Notes: a model not told the origin generated them from the sequence alone. Positions 26,124 to 36,600 are shown, counted from the first letter of the stretch. The stretch: DNA of 64,000 nucleotides from Lacinutrix himadriensis (GCF_001418105.1 NZ_LIQI01000032.1:1-64000); one strand, 5' to 3'. Translations and numbers: made by a program.

Positions 26124-26543
26124 CTAGAACATTTCTCTACCAGAAAAATGGAAAGCGCTTTCAATAGCTGCGTTTTCATCACTATCACTTCCGTGAACAG
26201 CGTTTTCACCAATAGATGCTGCATAAAGTTTACGAATAGTTCCTTCTGCTGCGTCTGCTGGATTAGTTGCTCCAATTAAAGTTCTAAAATCTTCCACTGC
26301 ATTGTCTTTTTCTAAAACTGCTGCTACAATTGGTCCACGTGTCATGTACTCAACTAATTCCCCAAAGAAAGGACGTTCGTTGTGTACTGCATAAAATGCT
26401 TGCGCATCTGCAGATGTCATTTGTGTTAACTTTAATGCTACGATTCTAAAACCAGAAGCAGTAATTTTTTCTAAAATTGCACCAATATTCCCTTTTTCAA
26501 CAGAATCTGGTTTAAGCATTGTAAATGTTCTATTTGTTGCCAT
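26124..26543 (-). CDS. ndk: Nucleoside diphosphate kinase
   Basis: This 139-residue enzyme transfers the gamma phosphate from ATP to other NDPs in the cytoplasm. It opens [18 protein letters not shown], and the active-site histidine is H117 in [12 protein letters not shown]. Length matches the family. I chose ATG 26543; an in-frame TTG at 26567 lies over the promoter and would add unconserved residues. It is divergent from the nrnA operon. Confidence 0.97.
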   Translation of the reverse strand: MATNRTFTMLKPDSVEKGNIGAILEKITASGFRIVALKLTQMTSADAQAFYAVHNERPFFGELVEYMTRGPIVAAVLEKDNAVEDFRTLIGATNPADAAEGTIRKLYAASIGENAVHGSDSDENAAIESAFHFSGREMF

Positions 26544-26564
26544 TTCTTTTAATTTAATTTTTTG

Positions 26565-26595
26565 CAAAAGTAATGTATTTCTTCATAAAAACAAT
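26565..26595 (-). promoter_or_regulatory. Bacteroidota-type promoter of ndk
   Basis: The minus strand reads ATTG (-33, 26592-26595), a 19-base spacer, then TACTTTTG (-7, 26565-26572). Both fit the TTG/TAnnTTTG pattern with ideal spacing. It supports the ndk start at 26543. Confidence 0.65.
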
Positions 26596-26631
26596 ATAAT
26601 CCATTATTAAAAAATTGTATCTTCGCTACTT

Positions 26632-27651
26632 ATGAAAAAACAAGACATTACCAATATAAAGACACTTTTACAATCTCCTAAAAAAATTGTGATTGTTCCT
26701 CATAAAAATCCTGACGGAGACGCTATTGGCTCTACATTAGGTCTTTACTTATACCTTTTAAAATATAATCATGAAGTGCGCGTTATTGCTCCAAATGATT
26801 ATCCTGAATTTTTAAAATGGATGCCTAGCGAAGACACCGTTTTAAAATATGATACCGAAAATGAAGCGAGTAACACCTTAATAAATCAAGCCGAAATTAT
26901 TTTCACCTTAGATTTTAACGCTTTAAATAGAACTGGAGATATGGAGGCTGTTCTTGCGAAAAGTGAGGCCATAAAAATAATGATAGACCATCACCAACAA
27001 CCAGATGATTATGCATTATATACCTATAGTGATGTAACGATGAGTTCTACTTGTGAAATGGTATATCATTTTATAGATATGTTAGCCGATGTAAATAAGA
27101 TTGATGCAGATATTGCTACATGTTTATATACAGGAATCATGACAGATACTGGGTCATTCCGATTTTCTTCGACTACATCTACAACGCATAAAGTGATTGC
27201 CGACTTAATAGACAAAGGAGCAGAAAACGCACAAATACACAATGCTATTTACGATACCAATAGCTACAACAGATTACAATTATTAGGTTGTACATTAAGT
27301 AATTTAAAGGTTTTACCAGAATATAGAACAGCATATATAACACTCTCTCAACAAGAATTAAATAACTTTGATTACAAAAAAGGAGATACTGAAGGCTTTG
27401 TTAACTATGCCCTATCCCTACAAAACATAGTATTTGCTGCTATTTTTATAGAAGACCAAAAGCAAAATATCATTAAAATATCCTTACGCTCTAAAGGTGA
27501 TTTTTCGGTAAACGAATTTTCAAGAGCACATTTTTCTGGAGGAGGACATACCAATGCTGCTGGAGGTAAAAGTGATAGCGACTTAAATGAAACCGTTGAA
27601 AAATTTATTAGTATATTACCAAGCTATAAAAAGGCTTTAAACAATGAATAA
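26632..27651 (+). CDS. DHH/DHHA1 phosphoesterase (NrnA-like nanoRNase / pAp phosphatase)
   Basis: This 339-residue cytoplasmic enzyme degrades short RNA oligonucleotides, pAp or cyclic dinucleotide products. Seen: HKNPDGDAIGSTLG (H24, D28, D30), D94 in LDFN, the DHH triad at 119-121 and the DHHA1 glycine motif SGGGHTNAAGG (about 308-318). It lacks the CBS or RecQ additions of other DHH proteins. It overlaps gldI by 8 bases, a conserved pairing in Flavobacteriia. The -7-like box TATCTTCG is at 26618-26625. Confidence 0.9.
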   Translation: MKKQDITNIKTLLQSPKKIVIVPHKNPDGDAIGSTLGLYLYLLKYNHEVRVIAPNDYPEFLKWMPSEDTVLKYDTENEASNTLINQAEIIFTLDFNALNRTGDMEAVLAKSEAIKIMIDHHQQPDDYALYTYSDVTMSSTCEMVYHFIDMLADVNKIDADIATCLYTGIMTDTGSFRFSSTTSTTHKVIADLIDKGAENAQIHNAIYDTNSYNRLQLLGCTLSNLKVLPEYRTAYITLSQQELNNFDYKKGDTEGFVNYALSLQNIVFAAIFIEDQKQNIIKISLRSKGDFSVNEFSRAHFSGGGHTNAAGGKSDSDLNETVEKFISILPSYKKALNNE

Positions 27652-28189
27652 GTTTTTAATAATACCATTTATTTTCCTACTATTTGCTTCTTGTAAATCA
27701 CCAGAAGCAAGAAGACCTGTATCTGCAACTTCTGGTTCTTTTATTGAAGAATCTGTAGAAAGAAACAAAAAGCTCTATGCTAAAGAACAAGTTCGTATTG
27801 AAGCTATTATGGATAAGAATCCAGAAAACAACTATATCGCTTCACAAAGTGGTTTTTGGTATTACTATAATACTAAAATAGAAGACAGCATAATTAAACC
27901 AAGTTTTGGTGACATTGTAAATTTTAATTATAATGTTAAATCTTTAAATGGAGATTTAATCTACACGAAAGAGGAATTAAAACCCCAAAACTATGCTATG
28001 GATAAGCAAGAACTTTTTACTGGTTTACGTGAAGGTTTAAAACTTATGAAATCTGGAGAAACCGTTACTTTTCTTTTTCCTTCACCAAAAGCGTATGGTT
28101 ATTATGGCGACAATAATAGAATTGGTACTAGCATACCATTAATGTGCGAAGTAACAGTAAATTCAATAACTCTAAATCAATCTAATTAA
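27644..28189 (+). CDS. gldI: Gliding motility-associated peptidyl-prolyl isomerase GldI
   Basis: This 181-residue lipoprotein (lipobox LLFASC, Cys about 17) carries an FKBP-type domain (about 80-178). The typical segments are FGDIVNFNYNVKSLNGDLIY, GLREGLKLMKSGETVTFLFPSPKAYGY and IPLMCEVTV. GldI is needed for gliding in Flavobacterium johnsoniae and is thought to help fold envelope components of the motility/type IX machinery. It overlaps nrnA and is followed after one base by a second isomerase gene. Confidence 0.93.
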   Translation: MNKFLIIPFIFLLFASCKSPEARRPVSATSGSFIEESVERNKKLYAKEQVRIEAIMDKNPENNYIASQSGFWYYYNTKIEDSIIKPSFGDIVNFNYNVKSLNGDLIYTKEELKPQNYAMDKQELFTGLREGLKLMKSGETVTFLFPSPKAYGYYGDNNRIGTSIPLMCEVTVNSITLNQSN

Positions 28190-28190
28190 C

Positions 28191-29393
28191 ATGAATTTTT
28201 TAAAACAAACTATGAAAATTTTTATTATTGCGCTTTTGCTAAGTGCAACCTCTTGCCAAGATAAATATCCTGATCTTGAAGACGGACTTTACGCAGAATT
28301 TGTAACCAACCAAGGTACTATGGTTGCTAAATTGTATTTTGAACAAGCACCTGTTACTGTTGCAAACTTTGTTGCTTTAGCAGAAGGTACACATCCAAAT
28401 GTTACAGATTCCTTAAAAGGAAAAAGATTTTATAACGGTATTATTTTTCACAGAATTATCGACAAGTTTATGATTCAAGGAGGAGATCCTACAGGAACTG
28501 GATCTGGAGATCCTGGATATAAATTTACTGATGAGTTTAACCCAGAATTGAGACACAATAAACCAGGGATTTTATCCATGGCAAATTCTGGAGCAAACAC
28601 TAATGGTAGTCAGTTTTTCATAACAGAAGGTCCTACACCAAACTTAGATGCATTTGATGCACAAGGAAATTTAAAAAAATGTGACAACCCAAGAGTAAGT
28701 TGTCATGCTGTTTTTGGAGAAGTAGTTTTAGGAATGGATGTACAAGACAGTATTTCTAACGTAGAAACACAAAAACCAAACAACAAGCCTTTAGTAGATG
28801 TAGTTATTACGGAACTAAACATTATTAGAAAAGGAAAATTAGCGAAAGCTTTTGATGCTCCTAAAGTGTACACTGAAGAGTTACCAAAAATTGACGAAAA
28901 CATAAAAAAACTGAAAGAAGAGTCTGAAGCAAAACTGAAAGAACAAGCAAAACAAGCGACTGAAAACTTCTTAAAAAAGAACGAAAGCTTAGAAGGAACC
29001 ATAAAAACACTTCCTACTGGTTTAGTAATGATTATTGATGAAGCTAAAAACGGTGTAAAACCAAATTCTACAGATAAAGTTCTAGTTAATTATGCTGGAT
29101 TCTTTGAAGACGGCAGATTATTTGATACCAGTTGGGTTCAAGTTGCTAAAGATAACGACCAATATAACGAACAACGCGATAAAGGTAACGGATACAAGCC
29201 TTTTGCAATGATTTATAATGAAACTGCTGGATTAGTTCCTGGTTTTAGAGAAGCAATGCTTAACATGAACGTTGGTGATAAAGCACACGTTTTCATACCT
29301 AGTTATTTAGGTTATGGTGAAAACGGAATGGGACCAATTCCTGGAAACACAAACTTAGTTTTTGACTTAGAAATAATGGGGATTCAAAAGTAA
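28191..29393 (+). CDS. Dual-domain peptidyl-prolyl isomerase: cyclophilin plus FKBP (lipoprotein)
   Basis: This 400-residue lipoprotein (LSATSC; Met 1 or Met 8 may start it) has an N-terminal cyclophilin domain (about 30-210) with GIIFHRIIDKFMIQGGDP, MANSGANTNGSQFFIT and HAVFGEV. A charged coiled-coil linker (about 225-265) follows, then a C-terminal FKBP domain (about 270-400) with VLVNYAGFFEDGRLFDTSW, GFREAMLNMNVGDKAHVFIPSYLGYGENG and LVFDLEIMGI. It probably folds exported proteins in the periplasm, together with GldI encoded one base upstream. A strong terminator follows. Confidence 0.92.
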   Translation: MNFLKQTMKIFIIALLLSATSCQDKYPDLEDGLYAEFVTNQGTMVAKLYFEQAPVTVANFVALAEGTHPNVTDSLKGKRFYNGIIFHRIIDKFMIQGGDPTGTGSGDPGYKFTDEFNPELRHNKPGILSMANSGANTNGSQFFITEGPTPNLDAFDAQGNLKKCDNPRVSCHAVFGEVVLGMDVQDSISNVETQKPNNKPLVDVVITELNIIRKGKLAKAFDAPKVYTEELPKIDENIKKLKEESEAKLKEQAKQATENFLKKNESLEGTIKTLPTGLVMIIDEAKNGVKPNSTDKVLVNYAGFFEDGRLFDTSWVQVAKDNDQYNEQRDKGNGYKPFAMIYNETAGLVPGFREAMLNMNVGDKAHVFIPSYLGYGENGMGPIPGNTNLVFDLEIMGIQK

Positions 29394-29412
29394 TTCCTAA
29401 TTGTATTACCTA

Positions 29413-29442
29413 AAAAAAGCAGCTCGATGAGCTGCTTTTTTG
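29413..29442. terminator. Bidirectional rho-independent terminator
   Basis: A perfect 13-base stem (29413-29425 with 29429-29441) includes A and T runs, between the convergent PPIase and pepD genes. Confidence 0.92.
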
Positions 29443-29469
29443 TTTTCTACTATATTGTATTTACTGTTC

Positions 29470-30930
29470 TTACTTTTTAGGAATCTCTTTCAAAATCTCT
29501 AAAACAAACTTCCAGTATTTTTGAGCAGAAGAAATACTTGCTCTTTCATCTGGAGAGTGTGCTCCTTTAATGGTTGGTCCAAAACTAATCATTTCCATTT
29601 CTGGATAATGCGTTCCAAGGATACCACATTCTAATCCTGCGTGACAAGCAGCAACATGTGCTTTTTCGCCATTCATTTTTTCATATAAACCATCTAATAC
29701 TTTTAGTATAGAAGAATCCATATTTGGTGCCCAACCAGGATAATCACCAGATAGTTCTACCTCACAACCTGTAAGCTCAAAAGTTGCACGAAGTGTATTT
29801 GCTAAATCGTCTTTTGCACTCTCAACAGAAGAACGCGTTAAACATCCTATTTTAATGGCACCATCTTTAATAATTACTCTCGCAATATTATTCGATGTTT
29901 CTACCAAACCAGGAATCTCTGCACTCATTCTATACACACCATTACAAGCCGCATAAATTGCTCTTGTTATTCCTTCTTGTACACCAAGATCCATTATAGT
30001 TTCTGGTGTTTCCGTTTTAGAAACTGTAATTTCTAAATCCGGTTCCATAGTTCTTAATTCGGTTTTAATGGTTTTTGCCATTTCTTCCATTTCTGCTATA
30101 AAAGCAGCCTCATGCACCGCATCGATTGCAACTATAGCGTTACTTTCTCTTGGAATTGCATTACGTAAGCTTCCTCCATCAATTTCAGAAATACGTAAAC
30201 CAAAGTTTTCAAAACCGTCAAATAAAACACGGTTCATAATTTTGTTCGCATTCCCTAAACCTTCATGGATTTGCATTCCAGAGTGTCCGCCTTGTAAACC
30301 GTTTACCGTAATAGCAAACCCTGTTTTAAATTCTGGCGTTTCTTCTACATTATACTCTCTAGTTGCTGTAACATCGATTCCACCAGCACAACCTACTCCT
30401 ATTTCATCATCTTCTTCGGTATCTAAGTTTAATAAGATTCCGCCTTCCAGCAAACCTCCTTTTAAACCCATTGCTCCTGTCATACCCGTTTCTTCATCAA
30501 TGGTAAATAAAGCTTCAAGTGCTGGATGTGCAATATCGGTACTTTCTAAAATAGCCATAATAGTTGCAACACCTAAACCGTTGTCTGCTCCAAGCGTAGT
30601 TCCTTTTGCACGTACCCAGTCTCCTTCTACATACATTTCAATTCCTTGGGTATCGAAATCGAATTCTGTATCATTATTTTTTTGGTGTACCATATCTAAA
30701 TGCGATTGCATTACAATAGTAACTCTATCTTCCATTCCAGAAGTAGCAGGCTTTTTTATAATAACATTTCCTACTTCATCTTCAATAACTTCTAAACCAA
30801 GCTTGTTTCCAAAATCTTTCATAAACGCAATAACACGTTCTTCTTTTTTAGATGCTCTTGGCACTGCATTAAGGTCTGCAAACTTGTTCCAAAGTTGTTG
30901 CGGTTCTAGTTCTCTTATTTCTGAATTCAT
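29470..30930 (-). CDS. pepD: Aminoacyl-histidine dipeptidase (Xaa-His dipeptidase, M20 family)
   Basis: This 486-residue cytoplasmic zinc dipeptidase of the M20C group cleaves carnosine-like and other dipeptides. Seen: the metal-site MQSHLDMVHQ, GADNGLGVA, the catalytic DEETGMTGA and CHAGLECGIL near the C-terminus. I chose ATG 30930 (MNSEIRELEPQQLW). A longer in-frame start at 31005 lies upstream of the -7-like box CGAAGATA (30952-30959, minus strand TATCTTCG) and adds unrelated residues. It is divergent from the DUF3810 gene. Confidence 0.95.
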   Translation of the reverse strand: MNSEIRELEPQQLWNKFADLNAVPRASKKEERVIAFMKDFGNKLGLEVIEDEVGNVIIKKPATSGMEDRVTIVMQSHLDMVHQKNNDTEFDFDTQGIEMYVEGDWVRAKGTTLGADNGLGVATIMAILESTDIAHPALEALFTIDEETGMTGAMGLKGGLLEGGILLNLDTEEDDEIGVGCAGGIDVTATREYNVEETPEFKTGFAITVNGLQGGHSGMQIHEGLGNANKIMNRVLFDGFENFGLRISEIDGGSLRNAIPRESNAIVAIDAVHEAAFIAEMEEMAKTIKTELRTMEPDLEITVSKTETPETIMDLGVQEGITRAIYAACNGVYRMSAEIPGLVETSNNIARVIIKDGAIKIGCLTRSSVESAKDDLANTLRATFELTGCEVELSGDYPGWAPNMDSSILKVLDGLYEKMNGEKAHVAACHAGLECGILGTHYPEMEMISFGPTIKGAHSPDERASISSAQKYWKFVLEILKEIPKK

Positions 30931-31207
30931 TTGTATATATTTTTGAAAGTGCGAAGATACGAATAGTCTACTAACTAACCTTGCAGGTTTTAAAAACCTC
31001 AGCATAAAGAAGGCAAGTTATTTGACTCTGCTTTTAAATAAAATAAAACACCCCTAAAGTCTCCTCGAGGGGACAATGCTATATTTAAACGAAGGAAATT
31101 GTCTTCTTGAAAAGAAGATAGGTCTAAAAAAATAGGATAACTATTGCCATGAAAACTTCTTTCTATCCTCCTATTTTTTTTTCAAAGGCTACAAGCAAAG
31201 TATTAGC

Positions 31208-31215
31208 TACATTTG
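31208..31215 (+). promoter_or_regulatory. Bacteroidota -7 box for the DUF3810 gene
   Basis: TACATTTG matches TAnnTTTG, 14 bases before the ATG. The rest of the 300-base divergent gap (30931-31207) holds a GTCTCCTC/GAGGGGAC hairpin (31059-31074), a TCTTCTT/AAGAAGA hairpin near 31102-31120 and no gene. Confidence 0.5.
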
Positions 31216-31229
31216 TTTATTTTTGAAAG

Positions 31230-32297
31230 ATGCTGAAAAACCCAAAAACCTATATTGCTTTTTCTATAGTACCACTTTACTTTATAGTGAAGTTGTTTTC
31301 TAGATTCCCAGAATTTATAGAAACCTATTATAGTAACGGTTTGTATCCAGTAATTTCGAATCTTTTTAGATTTACCTTGGGATGGATTCCGTTTTCATTT
31401 GGCGATTTAGTGTATGCTTTTTCTATTATTTACATGATTCGATGGTTTATTCTGAATAGAAAGCGGATAATAAACGATACCAAAAACTGGTTGATTGATG
31501 TTTTTGCTGCAGTTTCCATTATCTATTTCGCCTTTCATCTTTTTTGGGCTATGAATTATTACAGACAGCCTTTACACCAAAATTTAAATTTAGAAGCAGA
31601 TTATACCACAGAACAATTAATTAAGGTTACCAAACAGCTGATTGAAAAATCGAATGCTTTACATCTTCAAATCACCAATAACGATACAGTAAAAGTGGTA
31701 ATGCCTTTTAGTAAAACCGAATTATTACAACAAGTCCCAAATGGTTATGCCGTTTTAGAGAAAGATTTCCCACATCTTTCCTATAAAAGAAAAAGCATTA
31801 AAAAATCATTATTTAGTTTACCCTTAACTTTTATGGGCTTTTCTGGTTATTTAAATCCGCTGACCAATGAAGCACAGGTAGATGCTTTAATACCTAAATA
31901 TAAATTCCCAACAACCGCTTCGCATGAAGTTGCGCATCAACTAGGTTATGCTAAAGAAAATGAAGCTAATTTTATTGGTTTTCTAGCAGCAACAAATAAT
32001 CCGGATATCTACTTTAATTATTCTGGTTTCACGTTCGGATTAAAACATTGTTTATTGGAAGTGTATCGAAGAGACCCAATAGTTTATGAAGCATTATTAG
32101 ACAGCATACATCTTGGTATCATCAAGAATTACCAAGAAACACAAGACTTTTGGAATAGCTATCAAAATATTACAGAGCCTATTTTTAAACTGTTTTACAC
32201 CAACTTTTTAAAAGCCAATAATCAACAAGGTGGTATGAAGAGTTACAGTTATGTGGTGGCTCTTTTGGTAAATTATTATCAAAGTGAAACGCTATAA
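31230..32297 (+). CDS. DUF3810 domain-containing membrane protein with HExxH motif
   Basis: This 355-residue protein has three N-terminal membrane segments (about 7-23, 51-72, 89-109), then a soluble domain with the zinc-peptidase signature HEVAHQLGY (H232, E233, H236) and a nearby ENEANFIGFLA acid. This is DUF3810, a Bacteroidota/Firmicutes family thought to be membrane metallopeptidases; no substrate is known. It stands alone with its own promoter. Confidence 0.85.
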   Translation: MLKNPKTYIAFSIVPLYFIVKLFSRFPEFIETYYSNGLYPVISNLFRFTLGWIPFSFGDLVYAFSIIYMIRWFILNRKRIINDTKNWLIDVFAAVSIIYFAFHLFWAMNYYRQPLHQNLNLEADYTTEQLIKVTKQLIEKSNALHLQITNNDTVKVVMPFSKTELLQQVPNGYAVLEKDFPHLSYKRKSIKKSLFSLPLTFMGFSGYLNPLTNEAQVDALIPKYKFPTTASHEVAHQLGYAKENEANFIGFLAATNNPDIYFNYSGFTFGLKHCLLEVYRRDPIVYEALLDSIHLGIIKNYQETQDFWNSYQNITEPIFKLFYTNFLKANNQQGGMKSYSYVVALLVNYYQSETL

Positions 32298-32340
32298 TTA
32301 GATGATTTTTTCATAAATTAGTAGTATTAAACCATATCTT

Positions 32341-32673
32341 ATGAAAACTACACAAATACTAGTTGCTCTTTTTATAAGCTCTTTTTCTTTTGCACAAACC
32401 TTAGAGCTAAAGAAAATAGAAAAGGAAAGTTATTCTTTTTTTGACAGCTATACTTTTGAAAAAATTCTGGTTTTAGAAACAAATTTAAAAACGACAGCAC
32501 CTTTTAAAAAATTTGAAGCGATACCTAATGGGAACTTAGTTTTTACGCCACAAAATTTTAATAGACTTACAGCGTATCCAGATTTTACTAGTTATACTTT
32601 AAAAAACGAGTTACGTAAAGTGATGTTAGAAATTCCCGGTTTACATAGACCTATTAATCCGGATTCTTTTTAA
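32341..32673 (+). CDS. Small exported protein of unknown function
   Basis: This 110-residue protein has a clear signal peptide (about 1-19, SSFSFAQ). The mature part is about 90 residues, mixed charged, with FDSYTFEKILVLETNL and LVFTPQNFNRLTAYPDF. No cysteines and no sorting tail are seen. I do not recognise the family. It is followed by a long palindromic terminator shared with the convergent lipoprotein gene. Confidence 0.65.
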   Translation: MKTTQILVALFISSFSFAQTLELKKIEKESYSFFDSYTFEKILVLETNLKTTAPFKKFEAIPNGNLVFTPQNFNRLTAYPDFTSYTLKNELRKVMLEIPGLHRPINPDSF

Positions 32674-32690
32674 TTTTAAACTTAAAATAC

Positions 32691-32738
32691 CACATAAAAA
32701 AAAGCGAACATTATATAATGTTCGCTTTTTTTTATGTG
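32691..32738. terminator. Perfect 48-base palindrome acting as bidirectional terminator
   Basis: Every position from 32691 to 32738 pairs with its mirror. The GC core GCGAACATTA/TAATGTTCGC has A8 before it and T8 after it on both strands. It lies between two convergent genes. Confidence 0.9.
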
Positions 32739-32752
32739 ATATTAAAGAACGC

Positions 32753-33559
32753 TTAGTTTGCGAATTCTCCATTTTCAGGTTTAGCAAATGTACTAGATGG
32801 CATCGCTGTATTCGTAATTTGAACCTCTGTAAATTCTGTACTATGCTTAGCTTCAGTTGGTTTATCATCTTTAAAACCGTAACCTACAATTGTTTTAGGC
32901 AATAATACGCCATTCACTTTTTGCCAGTTATTATATCTTCTAAAGTGTAATTCTTTTTTATCTATTCCTGGTACAAAAGAAACGGTATAGCCTAACCATT
33001 CCATTTGGTATGTTGTAGGGTTGTAATATAACACGTAACGATCTTCTGGTGTTTCACCAACTCCTGCGTTATATGTTACTTGTATTCCTGGGTAGGTTAC
33101 ACCTTCAAAAACTAAAGGTTCTGCATCTGCATAGTTAATTCCGTCATCAGACAAGATAAAAGGCATCGCATAGAAATAGAACATTAAGTTATATTTATAT
33201 TTTGACATTTTCCCGTTGTAATCTCCTTCGGTTTTATTTACAAACCACGCTTTTTCACCATCAAAACCAATACTTTCTTTTGGGTTATCTACTAATCCTT
33301 CTCTTGAAATTAAGTTTGTGGTTATCACTTCTTTTCCATTTGGCTTTTCCATTGTGAAAGCTAAGGATTTCATAGATTTCCATGTATCAATTCCGCCATG
33401 TGCATCAAATACCTTAGTAAGGTTTTCTGGATAGCTAACTGCTGGAGTTTCTACTATTACTTCTTCTACACTCTCTGTAGCTTCTTCTGTTTTTGTGTTT
33501 TGTTTACATGCCGAAAATGTAATTACTAAGGCAATTGCAAAAATGTAGTTTTTCATCAA
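32753..33559 (-). CDS. Exported lipoprotein, DUF6503-like
   Basis: This 268-residue protein has a lipoprotein signal (VITFSACKQ, Cys about 18), a short acidic linker and a beta-rich domain. The domain opens KVFDAHGGIDTWKSMKSLAFTME and includes GFDGEKAWFVNK and ERYVLYYNPTTYQMEWLGY-type strands. This layout resembles LolA/LolB-like lipoprotein carriers and the DUF6503 family of Bacteroidota. Ligand unknown. It is flanked by terminators on both sides, so it forms a single-gene unit. Confidence 0.7.
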   Translation of the reverse strand: MMKNYIFAIALVITFSACKQNTKTEEATESVEEVIVETPAVSYPENLTKVFDAHGGIDTWKSMKSLAFTMEKPNGKEVITTNLISREGLVDNPKESIGFDGEKAWFVNKTEGDYNGKMSKYKYNLMFYFYAMPFILSDDGINYADAEPLVFEGVTYPGIQVTYNAGVGETPEDRYVLYYNPTTYQMEWLGYTVSFVPGIDKKELHFRRYNNWQKVNGVLLPKTIVGYGFKDDKPTEAKHSTEFTEVQITNTAMPSSTFAKPENGEFAN

Positions 33560-33609
33560 TATTTTTTTGGTTTGTAACTATGTCGAAAAGCGAAAATAAA
33601 CATTACAAA

Positions 33610-33636
33610 AAAAGCTTCCGTTTTACGGAAGCTTTT
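33610..33636 (-). terminator. Terminator after the 1557-residue secreted protein gene
   Basis: The hairpin AAAAGCTTCCGT-TTT-ACGGAAGCTTTT lies 25 bases past the stop. Confidence 0.85.
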
Positions 33637-33660
33637 ATAACTTAAATTTAACGTATCTAA

Positions 33661-36600
33661 TTATTGAACAATTAGCTTCTCTACCACTTTAAAGCTTTCG
33701 CCTTTAAGTACTACAAAATACATTCCTTGTGATAAATTAGATATATCAAAGCTAACCTTAGTCTGATTAGCAATAGCACTTGGTTTGTTTACTAATTTAC
33801 CTTGTACATTATAAATGCTAACTAGCACCTTTTCAGCGACAGCGGTATTAAACTGAATATTAACTGTGTTATTTGCTGGATTAGGATACATAGAATAACT
33901 TATTGTAGAAAATTCGCCCACAGAAAGTGTTGTTACAAATTCACTCTCAAAAATATTTGTTGTAATTGCTGGATTAAAATCGAAATAGATATCTGCAACA
34001 TTTGGAATAATATCTCCGTCTTGGTAACCAGCTAATGGTTTAATTTTAAAGTACACAAAACCATGACTGTTTGGTTCATCCATGCTTTCGCTTGGTAAGT
34101 TAATATCCTCAAATTGCCATTTTAAATCACTACCTACTCGCGTTACCATATAATCATGACTTGCATTAAGCATCTTAAATGTAGAAGCATCTAATTGCGC
34201 GTCTAAAACATCTTCTACTCTAATATCTAAAGCTTCTGCTGTTCCTAAGTTTTGGAAATTTATGGTGTAGTATAAATAGTCTTCGTTTGTAAATTCGTCT
34301 AACTTAATTTCTGGTCCGTGTGCTTCTAATTTGTTATTAGGATCATACGAGTTCACCACTTCTTGTGTTAAGACAGATTGGTTATTACTAGTGTCGATAT
34401 CATCTACAGTATATACCACCATATTGGTAACAAGATCTCCAATATTTAAATTGGTAGGAACATCTAATGTTATATTCACAAATTCTTGCGCACCTGCTTG
34501 TAAGTTATTAAAATCTAAAACAAAGCCAGTTGCTGTATTTGTTACCGAGTTACCAGTATCCACATTAGAAACATTATTTAAAGTTAATAAAGCATCCTGA
34601 GTAAAGATTACCGATCCGGAAACAGGTATACTTCCATGATTTTCTACAATTAAAGTATAGTAAGCGCTTACTCCTGGTCTAGGCGGCACACTAGATAATA
34701 ATGCAACACCTATATCTTCACAGTTTTGAATTGCTGTAATTGGGAAATCTACTTGCAACGTTTCTCCTCCTATTACCGAAACATCTTCCATTAAAGTAAT
34801 GGTTTGACTTAAACAACCGCCATAACCTTCATAGATAGTAAAGCTAATATCATAAGTATTTGCATCGGAATAATTCGGAATTGTAAAATGCCCTGTAGAA
34901 GCATGCACATAATTTATAATACCACTGTTATTAACTTCATAAGAAAACTCGCCCTCAGTAAAGTTAAATTCGGAAGCATCAAAAATAGCATTCGTATTTT
35001 CATCTATAAAAGCATTGACTTCTATAAATCCTATAGTTCCAGCACAAGATGCTGTAAAATCCCAAGGATCATTAGTACAACTAGTAACAGAACCATCTGA
35101 AGTCACACCTACCGTGATAGAATCGCCTGAAGATGTAAATACTAAACCAGTTAAATCTCCTTCATTTCCATAACCTTCATATAAAATAGTACCATCGGTA
35201 TCTGTTATCACTAATTCATCATACGTATTCTCTGTCGTTCCAGAATTAAAAACAACAACGACTGGCGATCCATCATTGCTAGAAAAAAGAAACTGTGAAG
35301 TATCATTATTCGTATAACAATAGGTTTGATTTATGGTTTCTCCTGAAGCGCAATCTATAATTTGATTAGGATCATTCTTTGTTGTAAAACTTTCTTCCGA
35401 ACACCCTGTTGCTGGACCATTATCATTATAAGGTACAATAGTAACATAATATGTGGTTTCATAAGTTAACATTCCAGGTTCGTAGGTTAATACATTCCCA
35501 ACATCCACACCATCTAAAACATCTGTTGCTCCTGGAGTTGTTCCCACATATAAGGTATATCCAGTTACCGCTATTGTTGCAGCGTTCCAACTTAAGTCCG
35601 TATCTAAATCCACAGCAACCGCCTCATTTAAAGATTCTATAAGTGAAGCATTACAATTTGGAAGTGCAGTTGTGTCTAAGCAGGTGACATCAAAATCCCA
35701 CGGATCATTAGTACAACTAGTAACAGAACCATCTGAAATTACACCTACCGTTATAGCGTCTCCCGAAGATGTGAAGATTAAACCTGTTAAATCTCCATCA
35801 TCCCCATAACCTTCATATAAAATAGTACCATCGGTATCTGTAATTACTAAGGCATCATAGGTATTCTCTGTCGTTCCTGAATTGAAAACAACAACTAGTG
35901 GCAATCCATCAGTACTAGTAAAAACAAACTGTGTAGTATCTTCATTGGTATAGCAATAGGTTTGGTTTACTACTTCTGCAGAAGCGCAATCTACAGCTAC
36001 ATCTACTGTAGTAGGACAGCTTTCTACAACTAATTCTAACGCTACAATATCAGCACATTCCGGTACATTTGATTCTACTCTAACATAAATGGTTTGCGGA
36101 TTTGTTACATTCACATAAGCACTTGTAGGGTAGATAATTCCTGCCCCATCTTCTGCTTCTGCTAAAGTTGCGTAATAGGATACAGAAGTGTTGTTAGGAT
36201 CTAGTCCTCCTAAGATCTCGTTCGTTTTTGAATCTAGATTAAAGGTTGCTTCATCATTTGTACCACAAGCTACTAAAGGTGTTGGTTGTGTTGCTATAAC
36301 AGCTTCACTTACCAAAATGGTTAAGTATAAAATACTGGAACAGGAAGAATTGTCATAATTTACACTCACATATATTGTTTGTGCATTTGTAATATTAGTA
36401 TAACTGGTAGGATCTGCAATTTCATTTAATTGGTTTTCAGCATCTGTTAAGGATTCATGATATGTAATTGTTGCATTTATAAATTCCGATTCAATTACTG
36501 TTAAATCAAAAACGTTAATACCATCACCATCTGTTTCACAGGACACCAAAGGATTAAGACTTGTAGGTGTTGTAGTCACTACTAATTGGAAAGGTCCTAT

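Noticed and set aside
30068-30946. 292-codon plus-strand frame opposite pepD
   Set aside because: It is fully antisense to a well-supported gene; its Ser/Pro/Ile-rich composition is a codon-shadow effect.
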